64,000 bases of DNA from Nymphaea colorata. Taxonomy: Eukaryota; Streptophyta; Magnoliopsida; Nymphaeales; Nymphaeaceae. The notes below the pieces were generated by a model that saw nothing but the letters and a program-made list of their open reading frames with translations, was not told where the DNA came from and did not search any database. The position numbers and the translations under genes are program-made. The DNA is taken from positions 25,066,131 to 25,130,130 of the forward strand of contig NC_045140.1 of assembly GCF_008831285.2 (NCBI RefSeq), given 5' to 3'. Below, piece after piece: positions 20,483 to 32,390 of the stretch. Positions within the stretch are counted from its first letter, which is position 1. Every line of letters begins with the position of its first letter.

Positions 20483-22577
20483 AAGTTCAAAAGTGAAAAC
20501 ACGCATTTTCTGTCCAAATTTGGGTCCTTCAAGAGGGGTTTATGTCTACTCCATATTTAACATTCATCAATTTCATATTTAAAATTCATCAATATGATGT
20601 GGATCTGATATGGCATGATTTTTTTTCATGTAGATCTTATATGGCATGTCGAAACTGAAATCCGCATTTGAAATTCTTGTTTTGTGTTTTTACATTGAGA
20701 AAATACCGGATTTAAGATCAAAAAAGAGGAGGGCCCTAAGTTTAAAACCAAGGTTTGTCAAATCGTAAGGATTTCTATGTCATGAGCAATCAAACACCCC
20801 CTTAAGTTTTTCAGCTAATATTGGTTGTTCAGGAGATCCAGCAAAAGGTGAAGGCTTAAAATTGAAAGTTCTCAAAAGTGGCGGCGGACAAAGACTGGTA
20901 TTGCTAATTGAGATCAGTGAGGATTTTAGATCCCAGGATAAATTGAGGTCAGACCCCTTCCTCCTCCCATCGGACTTAATATATAAGGTTTTGGCTACAC
21001 ACTGCGGATCTTAAATCTTCATTTTTCGATAAGTTTGAAGTCCAATGTTTGTTTACTAAATGGGGCCCAAAGAGAAAGGTTATAAGATCAGCCTCAGATT
21101 TGAAATCCCAGACAATCAAACACATTCATAAAGAAAATCATTGAAAGAGGCAATCTCATTTAGGGGAAAAAGTTTGCCTTCAATCCAGAAAATTTCTGAA
21201 TAGTCTGAAGTGGGGTATCTACTGCCAAACAAAGTATTTTTATGACCGCGTTCCTAAATTAAGCCTTTTATTCCCCAAGATGGTGGACATTTTCCTCATA
21301 TCTTTATTCGATGGTTCCCATAAAACTTGTGATCATGTAAGAAAGATGAAGAGTATGAGAACCATTCTTAAACATTAACCTAAAAGGACTTCATTACTTT
21401 GACAAAGTTCAGATTCACAATAAATCGTGTAGGCTTTTAGTTGCCAACTGCCCTCACATATATGGCACAGAAAATTAATAATAGTTGACATCACCAATGG
21501 TAATGCATGCGACCGGCTTCAATTAAAAAGGATGGTCGGTTACATAAGCATGGTGGTCATCCTATGCAGGCATTAAATGTGCCGGAAACTTTTTTTATGT
21601 AAATTGATTATAACTTGTACAATCACTTTGATTGATGGTTGTCAAATTGATACATGTAAATTATTTGTTTCAAAAGAAATAAATGATAATATGCATTGGC
21701 TTTTAAGTTTACATGTGCCATTTTGTAAACTTTTAGACATAATGATTATATAGCTAACGATCAGTTCAAATGCTTCTTTATTTTCTTTATATACATATAT
21801 ACTTGGCAACCAGAATTTTTTAAAAAACATGGGAATTGACCTGCAAAATAAGGATGGTATAAGCCATGGTCCAGAGGACCCGCCAGCACTATCTTGAATC
21901 AAATGTAACAAGGAACCTTCTATAGTATAAAAGTTTGTTGGATAACCATTAATTGCTTTAATTTCCCTTTGTTTTAATGTTTTATGAGCTTCAAAGTTTG
22001 TCTAAAGCAGACCAAGATTCATGCCCAACATAATGATGCATGCTCCCCAAGAAAGGGTCTAAGACCCTGATCAGGAACTAAGTTCCCTATATTCTAGAGG
22101 AAAATATGCATCTGCAGTGGGAATTCTGAATCGAAGAGTTTAAAGTCGAACTATAGCATCACCTGGTTGAGAGATTCTCCGAGCAAAACTCGGAAAAGGA
22201 AAGACGATAAATTGGAGAAGTAATTTGATTTGCACCTGAGATGGAATAGAGATTAACTAACCAGGCTTCTCCAAGTGCAGGAGGTGCAAATTCAATAAAT
22301 TAAGATTCACTTGATTGTCAATGGTGTCTTTGGTTCCATTACCCGACAGAAGGTGACCTATCTATTCATCTCAAAGTGTGAATAGAAATTGTCTATGGTA
22401 TCCAAGAAAGCTGCCTGCAGGTTATAAAAAGGATAGCATGCTTATGCCATGGATTATTTTACTTTATCTATATGTCACCGTTTTTATTAATAATATCTTC
22501 ATGGTCGAGATCATTTGCATGCAATCATAGCGCGCGGGATGGTTGAATTCATGAAATTAATGAACAAGTGCATATCA
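20483..22577. other. intergenic region upstream of nicotianamine synthase
   Basis: No coding feature. There are short AT-rich tracts. A CATGC element, the core bound by the iron-deficiency factor IDEF1 in grasses, lies at 22518-22522, about 55 bp before the TATA box; the match is short and may be chance. Confidence 0.4.
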
Positions 22578-22585
22578 TATAAATA
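22578..22585 (+). promoter_or_regulatory. TATA box of the nicotianamine synthase gene
   Basis: TATAAATA lies 66 bp upstream of the NAS start codon, a distance that leaves room for a short leader. No competing TATA box is closer. Confidence 0.6.
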
Positions 22586-22650
22586 GATCCGCGCACAACC
22601 ATCTGGTACCACCAGCCGAGCCCTTCTTCATCATATACCAGCAACAAAAA

Positions 22651-23529
22651 ATGGCTGCCTCCCCACAACTAATCAATGACTGTCGCGTCTCTGATGATTA
22701 TTTGATAGCCAACATTGTCCGAATATATAAAAGCCTCTGCGAGCTTGAGTGCCTCAAGCCTTCCATGCATGTCAATGGCCTGTTCACTCAATTGGTGAAG
22801 TTGTGCACCCTTCCATCTTCCATAGACATCAAACTCTTGTCCATTGAGCTGCAGCAAATCCGGCAGGATCTGATAGGCATATGTGCACGCGCAGAAGGCC
22901 TTCTCGAGCTCGAGTTCTCCACACTGCTATCGAAGATCCCCCGGCCGTTGAACTGTCTCCATCTGTTCCCTTACTACTCCAACTACATCGAACTCGCCGG
23001 CCTGGAATACAAGCTCCTGACCGACCATGGCCTGTTGCAGCCCAAGCGCGTCGCCTTCGTAGGCTCTGGTCCCATGCCTCTGACATCCATAGTTCTGGCT
23101 ACCCAACATATGCTGTCAACTTATTTTGCTAACTATGATCTTGATGCATCTGCAAATGATATGGCGCAGCTCCTGGTCTCGACAGACCAAGATCTGGCAA
23201 GGAGGATGGCATTCAGGAGCTGTGATATAAGGAATGCCAGGGAAGAGCTTGCAGAATTCGACTGCATATTTTTAGCTGCATTGGTGGGAATGACCAAGGA
23301 TGAGAAGGTGAAGATTCTGAGGCACATAGGCAAGTACATGAAGGCTGGTGGATTCCTACTCGTGAGGAGTGCAAATGGAGCTAGAGCCTTCCTGTATCCG
23401 GTGGTTGAGGACGCAGACTTGTCCTCCTTTCGAATTCTTCAGGTTTTCCATCCTACCAATGATGTTATTAATTCAATAATTGTTGCCCAAAAGCCCCTTA
23501 GTTCAGATCAATTATGTGATGGCCAGTGA
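22651..23529 (+). CDS. NAS: nicotianamine synthase (292 aa, intronless)
   Basis: Condenses three S-adenosylmethionines to nicotianamine, the chelator that moves Fe, Zn, Ni and Cu in plants and is the precursor of phytosiderophores in grasses. The family blocks are all present in order: AEGLLELEFSTLL (residues 81-93, with the conserved Glu), LFPYYSNYIELAGLEYKLL (105-123), VAFVGSGPMPLTSIVLA (134-150, SAM-binding Rossmann loop), FLAALVGMTKDEKVKIL (207-223) and GARAFLYPVV..DL then FHPTNDVINSIIVA (243-279). The start at 22651 is the first ATG after the TATA box, and the N-terminus has the usual length. The C-terminus stops soon after the conserved core, about 30 residues shorter than Arabidopsis NAS, which carries a variable tail. 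A single intronless exon is normal for NAS. Which paralogue it is cannot be decided. Confidence 0.95.
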   Translation: MAASPQLINDCRVSDDYLIANIVRIYKSLCELECLKPSMHVNGLFTQLVKLCTLPSSIDIKLLSIELQQIRQDLIGICARAEGLLELEFSTLLSKIPRPLNCLHLFPYYSNYIELAGLEYKLLTDHGLLQPKRVAFVGSGPMPLTSIVLATQHMLSTYFANYDLDASANDMAQLLVSTDQDLARRMAFRSCDIRNAREELAEFDCIFLAALVGMTKDEKVKILRHIGKYMKAGGFLLVRSANGARAFLYPVVEDADLSSFRILQVFHPTNDVINSIIVAQKPLSSDQLCDGQ

Positions 23530-25554
23530 GATTTCCTGTAGTAGTCTAGTAGACCAAGCTCATGAGTAACGAAAGATTTAATAATGTTCTCTGTTTTATA
23601 CACTTGGAGCAGAGTGTACTATATACAATGTAATTTGATGAACTTTCAGATCGATGATCACCATATAGGAATAGAAAGAGCAAAAATAATGCCAGAAAAT
23701 GTGCAAGGGACAATATTACTCCTTTTGTGAATTTAATGCATTGGCTGAAGGACTTTATGTATTATATATTAACCTTCTCTACAGAAATTCAAGTTTCAGA
23801 GTACAGACAAGTGAACAACCTGTGGAATTGGTATTTGTTTAGTGCGAGAAGAATGTTTCACAAGAAAAGTCGCATTCACTACAGTCCAAGTTCCTGGTGC
23901 ATAAGAATATAAAAGAAGTAAGTTGAAATATTGGTTTCAAAAGGTTGTAATCATGACTTCGATCCATTGAGACAGGAAGGAAGGCTCCTGGTTTGAACAA
24001 GTTTTTGAGAAAGAGGGCGCCCCTCCACATGGCCAAAATAGTAATGCTTGGTAAAAAGAGGGGTTGACAGGGTTGCTCTACGATCAAGTTGTTGGGCTTT
24101 AGTTATTTCTCCAGTATGATGATTCCGCATCGAATAAGACTAGAAGTGCATATTGCAGTGACCTATAATTGCATTATCAGACCAGAAATAGAAAAATATA
24201 TATACTACATATGGATAAACTGGATGCGTTTTTTTAGGTTTTTCTGTTCCTACTGGTTGCATTATGTTCCGATTATTCGCTGTAGGGGGAAATTAGTGCC
24301 ATCAAAATCAATTTGGATTTGCTAATTTGGGTTGAATGAACAGAAAAATGATGCATTCACGATTGGGTTATATTGTACACTACTTATTAATTGTTCTTTT
24401 TCCAACAAAATGGCATCTTTATGAATCTTCTCAGATATTTTTATTTTTATTTTTTTATTTTTTGAAAAATCTACTTTTACGGTTCCGATTAGAAAAAATG
24501 TTCTCTTTAAACCGGAAAAGGGGGGAAAAGAAGGAACTGCGTGCAGGTCAATGACAAAGCTTTCGTGCGGATGATATTTCATCAAATTGGGGTGAATGGC
24601 TTTTGAGACGTAGAGCTGCAAACAACTGCCAAGCGAGGAATAGTTATTTCCCCTACAAACTTTCCCTGTTATCTTTTGTTACTTTCCAGTGGGAAAAGAG
24701 GAAACGCACAAGTTCTGCCGGCAGTACACATCGGAAAAGTACAAGTTGAAGTCAGTTTAACAACTTAGTGCTAGGCATTTGTGTCCTTTTTTATCTCCTT
24801 TCGCTCTAAGCATAGTTTTCATATATTTTCATTTCATCCTGCTAAAACGTCGCGACAAACACAAATAGTAATGCGAAATTTATATGACACCATGCTATAC
24901 CAAGGGTTGGTTCAGAAAGCAGTAAACGGATACACTAAGGCCCTGTTAAGAGAGCAGTCTTCACTCTTCAGCGCCGCACCATTCACTAATAGGCATTTAT
25001 GGGTCCTTTTTATCTCCTTTCACTTAGTTTTGATAGAATTCCAGCTTGAACCCTCTTGTAAGCAGTACTAAAACCCCTTCAATGTACCTCTTCAAAGTTC
25101 AAACCGAGTTATGATGCTTTCTGCACCAATCCCAAACTGAAAAACCTAGATGGATGAAGATCAAGCCCTTTTTCCTGAGGTATGCAGACAATGATCATAT
25201 GGGTCTCAAGCAGGATCAGTGATTCTACTTGTCGTCTGAAATTAAGGACCATACACCACTTAATAACCAAGTTTTCCAGTATCGCTGCACATAGTTAATA
25301 CATACCGGTGATTAAAACAGAAATAAACTGATTGAGAGAATTTAGTACGCCGTGAACTAAAGATATTCAGAACGTCAATAAAGCTACAAGCCCCAATACC
25401 ATGTGCAGGTCAAGGCATTAGGTCCACCACAAATTTTCCACTAACAGAAGTGCGAAAGTTTATGGAACAACGAATTGTTGCCACAAGATGCCCGCTATCA
25501 ACCATTTAAGATTCCATTGACAAACACAATATGTTTCACTTGGCCCACTAAACC
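23530..25554. other. intergenic region between NAS and the Yos1-like gene
   Basis: Holds the 3' ends of two convergent genes, plus the second copy of the 270-bp repeat (24131-24400). No further gene is supported. Confidence 0.5.
24131..24400 (+). repeat. ~270-bp direct repeat, copy 2 (copy 1 at 5425-5708)
   Basis: The same sequence as 5425-5708 with scattered mismatches; it contains GATGCATTCACGATTGGGTT unchanged. The flanks differ, so only this block moved. Confidence 0.75.
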
Positions 25555-25791
25555 CTAACCGGACACAACCTTTACAATAATGGTAATTGCATTGAGCGCT
25601 ATAAGAGGCACCCTCATGTATTGAACTGCATAGATAAGGCCCACAAGTTGGCCTTTAAGTGACTTTGTCCTCCCTGCTGCCGAAACCTCTGCGAAGCTCC
25701 ATCCTCGAGGTGCAAGGAAACGCTCTTCATTTAGTATAGCAAATGCATTTGCAAGAAGAAGAAAGCCTTCAAATAATGTCCACAAACCCAT
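25555..25791 (-). CDS. Yos1/IER3IP1-like ER-Golgi transport protein (78 aa)
   Basis: A small integral membrane protein of the Yos1 family, needed with Yip1/Yif1 for COPII vesicle traffic from ER to Golgi in yeast. It begins MGLWTLFEGFLLLANAFAIL (first membrane segment, about residues 3-20), then NEERFLAPRGWSF, a family signature. After a linker with RTKSLKGQLVGLIYAVQYMR comes the second membrane segment, ending IALNAITIIVKVVSG. Length and ends match the family (about 76-82 residues). The ATG at 25791 is chosen because family members begin MGLWTL and the codon before it is GTG. It is intronless in the coding part; a 5'-UTR intron cannot be excluded. It converges with NAS across about 2 kb. Confidence 0.92.
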   Translation of the reverse strand: MGLWTLFEGFLLLANAFAILNEERFLAPRGWSFAEVSAAGRTKSLKGQLVGLIYAVQYMRVPLIALNAITIIVKVVSG

Positions 25792-28700
25792 CACTGCATT
25801 GGAGCAAGGACACGTTTTTTTCTTAACTTTTATCGTTCTTAAATTCCAAATAAAAGGTATCTAACTTGTTTTCCCTATAACTTGTTTTCCTAGCATATCA
25901 TTCAAATGCACAAGTTATTAGTTCAAGCATAACACAGTAGCTACATGCCACATGCTGGAAAAAGAGTCCTACGAAGGTCACGATAGTAAGTAATAATAAT
26001 GAAGCACTTCCACTAGCATATTTTTACACGTGAGACGAGCCAAAAATGATACTGACAAATATGAATAGAAGAGCAACAAGAACCTGACAGAAATCCAGAA
26101 GATTGGATAAATGAAAAGAAAACAAACTGGAAAACCACATGCTCCGGTCAACTCTGCATTCATCTCAAAACGCCTCCGAATGAACAGACATGCCACTCTT
26201 TTCTTTTAAAGCATCCAACTGCTTACCATCACTAAATTAGATATTTGGTTTTATACTTCTATACAATTTTTTTCCTTTATGAAGAGGATGAGGATGAGTC
26301 CAAGCATTACAATGACAAGGCCACGGTCAAGCCTGGGGAACGGAATGGCAAGAATGGAGCCATAAAGGGTGAATCAAGTACGTCAAAGTTTGAACAATAA
26401 AAAATAGAAGATCTAATTAACAGCTGCACAGGAAAGCTACAAGCAAAAACTTGAGACTACCGTACTGACATGAAACAAGTCTCTTATCAAAGTCACATAC
26501 TTGGCATACTTTCCCGGATGGGAAGTGCATCAATGGCTTCCGTCTTGCAGGGACTAAGATAAGCAAAGGATTGGGAACCCTGAAAGGGCAAGATGGAAAC
26601 CATTCTGCCGAGGTTTGAGGCAATTACTGATTCTAGCTTCCATAACAATTAGTAATAGATGCCACATACAATATTCCCCTCTGGTACAACTTTTCTGCAT
26701 GTCCACAAAATATGACAAATTTGTTGCTCTTACATGCAAAACTGCAAAGTGCAAACGTATACAAAATCAACATGGGGAGGCAATCTATGAAGGGTCAAGC
26801 AGCTTCATGGATCAGCATCAGTTCTATTTCAAGTGGACAAGCAAGTGAAGACACCCCCTTGCACAAGCCATAGTCCTTGAGATGCCTTAGTGAATGTCTA
26901 TTCACTCTGTTGATTAACTTATACTTACCACTTCTCTTTTCAAAATTTGCTTCTCAGATTTTAATTTAATTCTGGCTTCATCCCATTTTCCCATATCCAT
27001 CTATACTGATAAAGTAACTCTAAAAAACTGTTTGTGCTTCATGCATTGCTTCCTTTATCATCAGAATGTGCTCACGTTGTGGTTTATTTTAGTAATCGGG
27101 AATCTTGTCCAGAATCATCGCAATGCCTTCCAGTGTTCACATAGGTAGAATAATGCCCAACAACAACAATTAACCACCATTTAGGAGCCATAAGTGAGAG
27201 AAAAGAAGGGAAAACCAAATATCATCCACTTATATTTCAGTGAAAAGGAAAAGAAAATAAGCAATCTTAACACAAAAGGAAAGACCATTGGAACTTGGGC
27301 ATAACCGGAGTGAAGAAAAGTGTCCATACCAGATCACTACTAACCTCTCTTACATTGGATAAAGAAAAAGAGAAACAACAAAAAATGGATAAGAAGATGG
27401 CGGAAGGAAATCAATGCAGGTAAGAGAACAAAGACAGATTGAAGGGAAACAAAGGTGAAAGGCCTGAGGTGGTGAACCATTTTCCAAAAGCCAAATCTCT
27501 TGTCACTCTATGTGTGTGTGTGTGTGTGAAAGTGAGAGAGAGAGAGTGTTACTGGTTGGGGAGGAAGAGAAAGTGCAGACACACATGGAAAAAGAAGGAG
27601 TGAAAGAGGAGAAAACAACAGTACATGCTAGTTGTGAAGAATCCAAAGTACCAATCTGTATATAGTTCAGCGAAGAAGCAAGAGGCTTAACAAGGTTTGG
27701 ACCTCAGGTTTTTTCAGCAGTTTGAATCCAAACTGCAATCACCCATATCAATATTGGGCATGGGCAATCCCTATCTTACAGGAATGATAATGAGAAGTTT
27801 TAGGTTAACCTTATCTTAGAGATGAAGATTGCATTCATCATGTTTTCTTTGCTTTCTTGCTGTAAGGTCAGTACCACATGGAGAAGTCCTGGGATCTCTA
27901 TCGATCTCCAGCAGCTTGATGTCAACTCAATCAGGTGGTGGCATTGGAGCAAGGGCAACAGGAAAAACACAAATTTATTAAAGGTGATGAAGTGAAGTGG
28001 GCCATTGAGCCTATCATGAGGTAAGGCATTGATGTGTAAGCTTCAGAATCAGAATAGCAAAGTATATAATATTAATAAAAATAATGACAAAATTGAAAAA
28101 CAGTACAATTAGACAACAATGCAAAATAGTTACTTCTTATTGTAATGAACTTGTGTTAATCATCTTCCTTACTTACATGTGCACATGAAAACCACAATCA
28201 AATTATATTCAAAATGCAAGACAAAACAATTACACCCACAATCAAAAAATCATCTTGAAAGCAAATCAAACAGATGTGGGGGCATCCCCAAATCCCCCAC
28301 ATCGACATGTTCCAGCAAAACCTTCTAAAAGTAGTATCAAACAAACATGATATCATCCTCAAAATCGTCCTATCCTAACAACACCTTCTACATGGCCCCA
28401 AAAAAAAAAAGATTATCCTAACAGAATTCAGTTAACCATAGTAAAAAGCGTTCTATGTTTTGAAAAAAATATTATTCAAAAGTGGAGATAAGCTTATCAC
28501 AAATGAGAAGGAAAATAACAAATAAAACAGAGATGACAATCTTCAAGACAAGCCCAAAATAATGTGCATAGACAGGAAAAAAGCTGGATAATTCTTCAAG
28601 CTTCAACCCTCAGACATGGAGAACACAAAAGCCAAAATTGTACGCACCCTAAGGTCACCATAGAGATTTGATACATGAATGCCAACTTAGCCAACAAAAC

Positions 28701-29524
28701 AAGAGGCTAAAGAGCCAATTGTTGAGTGTTCTTCCTTAAACAAAAGAAAAGTCATTTACACATGGAAAAAAAAAAAGAGTTGTTTAAACATTTTATAAAA
28801 TTTTCAAGCAGATAGGTTCTTCAAAGCTCACAATGACTCAAAGATTATAAACCACTTTATAAGAGTCATTTTAATTTTTAAGCAATCCTTTCATAAGTGC
28901 CCAATGAAGTTGCTAGCCATAAATAGTTGTTTTCTCTTGCAAACTCATGTAGGACAACTAAAGAATTATGACACGCACAACAAGCAACAAAAAGGTAGAA
29001 GATTGGGCACCAAAACAACCTGTAGAATAAGGCCGTTAACTTTTCTAAAGATCTTAGTGAAGGATGTCAAAAATCAAGCATGAATGCCTTTTTTGTTTTC
29101 CAAATCTGTAGCAAGAGCCACACACACTGGAAACAGTACAGAAAAATTGTAGGCAACAAATCCTCATAGAACATGTAAAGAAATCCAACTTCACTAATTC
29201 TCTCCCGAAGCCTTATTTGTCAATATCTATTCTGGACGCACTAACATAAGATTTATTAAATGCTTCCAAAGAAGTTGATGTACATCAGCTCCTAATTACG
29301 TCTATAGAGAAATATACACGCAAACTGCGCCAAGGAAAACAACAAAATAAAACCAGAAGAATGTAATTGATATAATTTATAAGTAAAGTGTGCATAACCA
29401 ATGTGCAGCAAACTCCATCTGATGGCTCTTACTCATCTCATTTCTCAGTCATCTGCTAACATAGAACCACAAAACGTTCAAGAGAAACTATTACAACCAT
29501 TTATAACCTTTGAACTAAGGTATT
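25792..29524. other. upstream region of the Yos1-like gene and intergenic DNA
   Basis: No coding sequence is recognised. A purine-rich stretch at about 27200-27650 contains a (GT)n(GA)n microsatellite (27513-27547) and may be the Yos1-like promoter or leader. The rest is A-rich. Confidence 0.4.
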
Positions 29525-29539
29525 GCTTTCTCATTCAGG

Positions 29540-29900
29540 GTAATTCACTGCTATAATGAAGGGAACCAACGATGGAGAAAAAGAGGGAAATAGAGCAAAG
29601 GGGAGAACGAAAGCGCCTAAGCTAGATATTCCTACCCTCGTGTATATGATAACCTTAAGAGTACAGTGTACCCAACAAAGAAAATGCCCAAAGAAAACCA
29701 CCCGATCCTTCAAATGCTAGCCATAATGGCATCAGGAAGAGAAAAGAAGAGGGGAACAGAAAAAAGGGACGCAAAAACGAGGGAAGCATAGAAAAGGGGG
29801 GAGGGGAGACAGAGAGAGAGAACCTAACCTTCGGGGTGCCGGCATCGGTGAAGACCTCCCGACGGCAAGCTTTCTGGTGTCGATGAGCGAGAGATTCCGA
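29540..29900 (-). repeat. second copy of the internal part of the 6.5-7.2 kb element
   Basis: The reverse complement of 29540-29770 matches 7020-7200, including GCATTTGAAGGATCGGGTGG and TATACACGAGGGTAGGA. The stretch 29790-29900 matches 6500-6610 (AAGGGGGGAGGGGAGACAGA, then GAAGACCTCCCGACGGCAAG, then TGTCGATGAGCGAGAGA). Neither the 38-bp TIRs nor the 68-bp array is present. This copy is probably closer to the progenitor that was captured or rearranged at 6.5 kb. Confidence 0.75.
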
Positions 29901-30110
29901 GAGAGAGAGAGAAGAGTCTACCGCTTAGCCCACCGGCTCCAGTTTAGTTTTCTTGGAAAGCAAAAATAAATTTTAAAAAATGTATGTTTCACGTCCGGGC
30001 ATGGGGCACCTCAGACCGAAGTGTGCTCCCTATGTCACCTGAGTGCGGGGTGCAGATGCCAGCGCGGCACATCTCAAAAAATTTAGGTGCAGCGGTGCGG
30101 CGAGAATATT

Positions 30111-30111
<1 letters not shown>

Positions 30112-30142
<31 letters not shown>

Positions 30143-30161
30143 TCATAATAATAATAATAAT
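30112..30161. repeat. TTA/ATA trinucleotide microsatellites
   Basis: (TTA)10 is directly followed by (ATA)5 in opposite sense, a small potential hairpin inside the element. Confidence 0.9.
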
Positions 30162-30228
30162 ATGTATATAGTATATATGACAAAAAATTGTCTATAAACC
30201 ACAAAATTATTAAATAACAAGATCAAAA

Positions 30229-30435
30229 TTACAATTTGCTAGTCATGATATCATTATCAATCATCAGTTCTTCAGATGCAAATGCTTCACCAGGTAGTGT
30301 AAAAGACTTTAAAATATCACCTTCATCTACATTCACACTAGATGAAGAACCTATTGCATCTACATTCACACTAGATGAAGAACCTATTGCATGAGAAGCT
30401 GAAACAACTTCTTTTCCTTTCATTCTGTTTGCCAT
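30229..30435 (-). CDS. unrecognised 68-aa ORF with internal tandem repeat
   Basis: It starts MANRMKGKEVVSASH, contains AIGSSSSVNVD twice in tandem (a ~33-bp DNA repeat), and ends with an acidic stretch, GEAFASEELMIDND. It starts with a true ATG and lies within the 30.0-32.4 kb element. I do not recognise a family. It could be one exon of a transposon-borne or captured gene, or a chance ORF; nothing shows that it is expressed. Confidence 0.25.
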   Translation of the reverse strand: MANRMKGKEVVSASHAIGSSSSVNVDAIGSSSSVNVDEGDILKSFTLPGEAFASEELMIDNDIMTSKL

Positions 30436-32390
30436 CTTTTATGGTTTTACCTTCAAAGTACAAAATAAAAAAGTTCAAATATAATAAATTTAAGAATAGA
30501 TAGTATGCAATCTGCATAGTTCACTGAATCACTTTCAGTCAGATTTCAGACGTGAAATGGAAGTTCACATCTAGCAATGAACGTCCATAAATAAATGTAT
30601 CAAGTTCAATCCAAGAAATGGGGAGAGATATAAAATTAATATATGATCACATGATCTTTCAAACATAAATTCCGAATTAGTGCCAGCCCACTTATTTGCA
30701 CAAAACATCCCCCCTTAGATCCCTTTCAACAAGATTATCCCCAATAAACACAAATAATAGTGATGCATCGACATAATGAAGCACAAATATCACAGAAACA
30801 CTTAACACAGATGGAAGCCTTCTACCACTATTAGACCCATCTCTGGACCCTTGGCTAGATGCCTATTTTGAGGATTGTACTTGCTGCTATGACAGTTTTT
30901 GAAGAGGATGATATGGTCTACCCTAATATTTCAATTCAATTAATCATCCATTGAACTCCGAGATCTAGCTCCATAGAGATGCCCCTACTTCTACAAGTAG
31001 GAAAAAGAAATGCAAGTATTCTCTTTGCTTTTTGCATTATAAGAGAAACACACCATAACCATTCAAACCACCCAAGAACCCTATAATTGAACTTGGACAA
31101 GTGCTTATGGCAAATCTTTTAGTTCTTAGTCTCCATCCATAAACTTCTCAAAGTTGTCGTCACATACCACAACCACACTTGATAGGCAAAATAGGTATTA
31201 TTTAGAGCGGCCCGGTTGCACCATTTTTACAAATCAGGGGTATTCCAGTCACCTTGCACCACAATAGCACCGTTTTTAAAGCCTACAGGATTTTTAATTT
31301 GATAATTGTTTCAAGAACTTCATTATATAAAAGGTCAAGTCTTCTAACAACCCATTTCCAAGACTTTCATGTGAAAGGCTGTTCACAGCTATCTATAAAT
31401 GAAGGCTTCTTCAGCACTGCTCAACACAAGTAAGCAGTGAGATTTTGTAGATGAGACAGAGTGCCCTTTTTGCAGCCATTTTACTTTGCCTGCTTAGCTT
31501 TCATTTTACCATTTCAATGAACTTGAACATGCAAAATAGCAAAACCGAGGTCCTATAATCTCCCATAGATAATCTAAAACACACAGAAATTACTAGATTA
31601 CTAGTCTATCCTACACAAACATGCATACGATGGAGCCATTAGAGATCATCTGTTAGGTTAACAGAACATACTTGAGCTGTCTTCAAGTTCGGCTACATGA
31701 GAAGAAAAAAAATCTAAATAGCGCATATTTGCAGTGTTCCTAGGCCATCAGCAAATGGGACAACTGAGCTTGATGCCTAAAGAGGTATCCACTAAGATTT
31801 GAAATTCAGATGATACACCAGAATCATTCATCAAAATGTCGTTACCCGTTAATGCTAACACAAGAAATCGAATCAATTAACCCAAATAAGAAAAACGGCA
31901 GGAACAACGGCAGAGCATGCAGGGAAAGGGGGTTTTATGAATAATGCAGGAAAACAGAAGAGAAGCAGTTGAGTCGAGGTAGGGTTTTATGAAGAATGAA
32001 GGAAAACAGAAGAGAAGCATTCGAGACAACGACCATCGCCGGACGGTAGGAAAACACAGGGAAAGAAGGAAACCTGATGCCGCCGGCCGGAGATGAAGCC
32101 ACGGACGCCGTTCGCTGGATGGAGACTGGAGAGGAAGCCCGAAGCTGCCGGTGGAAGAGAAAATCGCAGGCGAGAAAAACAGCGGCAAAGGGAAAGGGGT
32201 AAAGCAGCAGGCTGCAGCAAACGGGCAAAGGGGAGAGGAGACGCGGGATCGACTTTGTTTCTGTTAAAATTATTAAAAAAAAAAAAAAACCTAAAAATTG
32301 GACAATATGAGTCACCTTGTTTGACTAACTTGGGTGCGCGCATCTGGAGCCCGCCCGCACCCGCATCACCATCACGTCGTCGCGGGTGGT

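Larger units (their letters stand above)
30035..32390. mobile_element. larger member of the GC-rich-ended element family
   Basis: The left end (GAGTGCGGGGTGCAGATGCC, then CTCAAAAAATTTAGGTGCAG) and the right end (CGCCCGCACCCGCATCACC, then GTCGCGGGTGGTGC) match the ends of the element at 15920-16520. The 2.3-kb interior has a short minus-strand ORF near the left end (30229-30435), a run of TTA/ATA triplets and a purine-rich segment near the right end with a tandem duplication (about 31930-32020). A hAT-like non-autonomous element is the best guess; I see no transposase motifs and no confirmed target-site duplication. Confidence 0.45.

Noticed and set aside
24781-25071. 96-codon plus-strand ORF beside the 270-bp repeat
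   Set aside because: Begins with GTG, has no recognisable domain and is low-complexity at the start.
26273-26402. Short acidic plus-strand frame (EEDEDESKHYNDKATV) opposite a hydrophobic minus-strand frame (LDRGLVIVMLGLILILFI)
   Set aside because: Neither has a start or splice sites in the right place, and the mirror of acidic and hydrophobic codons is a known artefact of GAT/ATC-rich sequence.
31877-32343. Three overlapping minus-strand ORFs of 103-126 codons
   Set aside because: They overlap in different frames over a tandemly duplicated purine-rich segment of the 30-32 kb element; Phe/Ser/Arg-rich composition and no domain.
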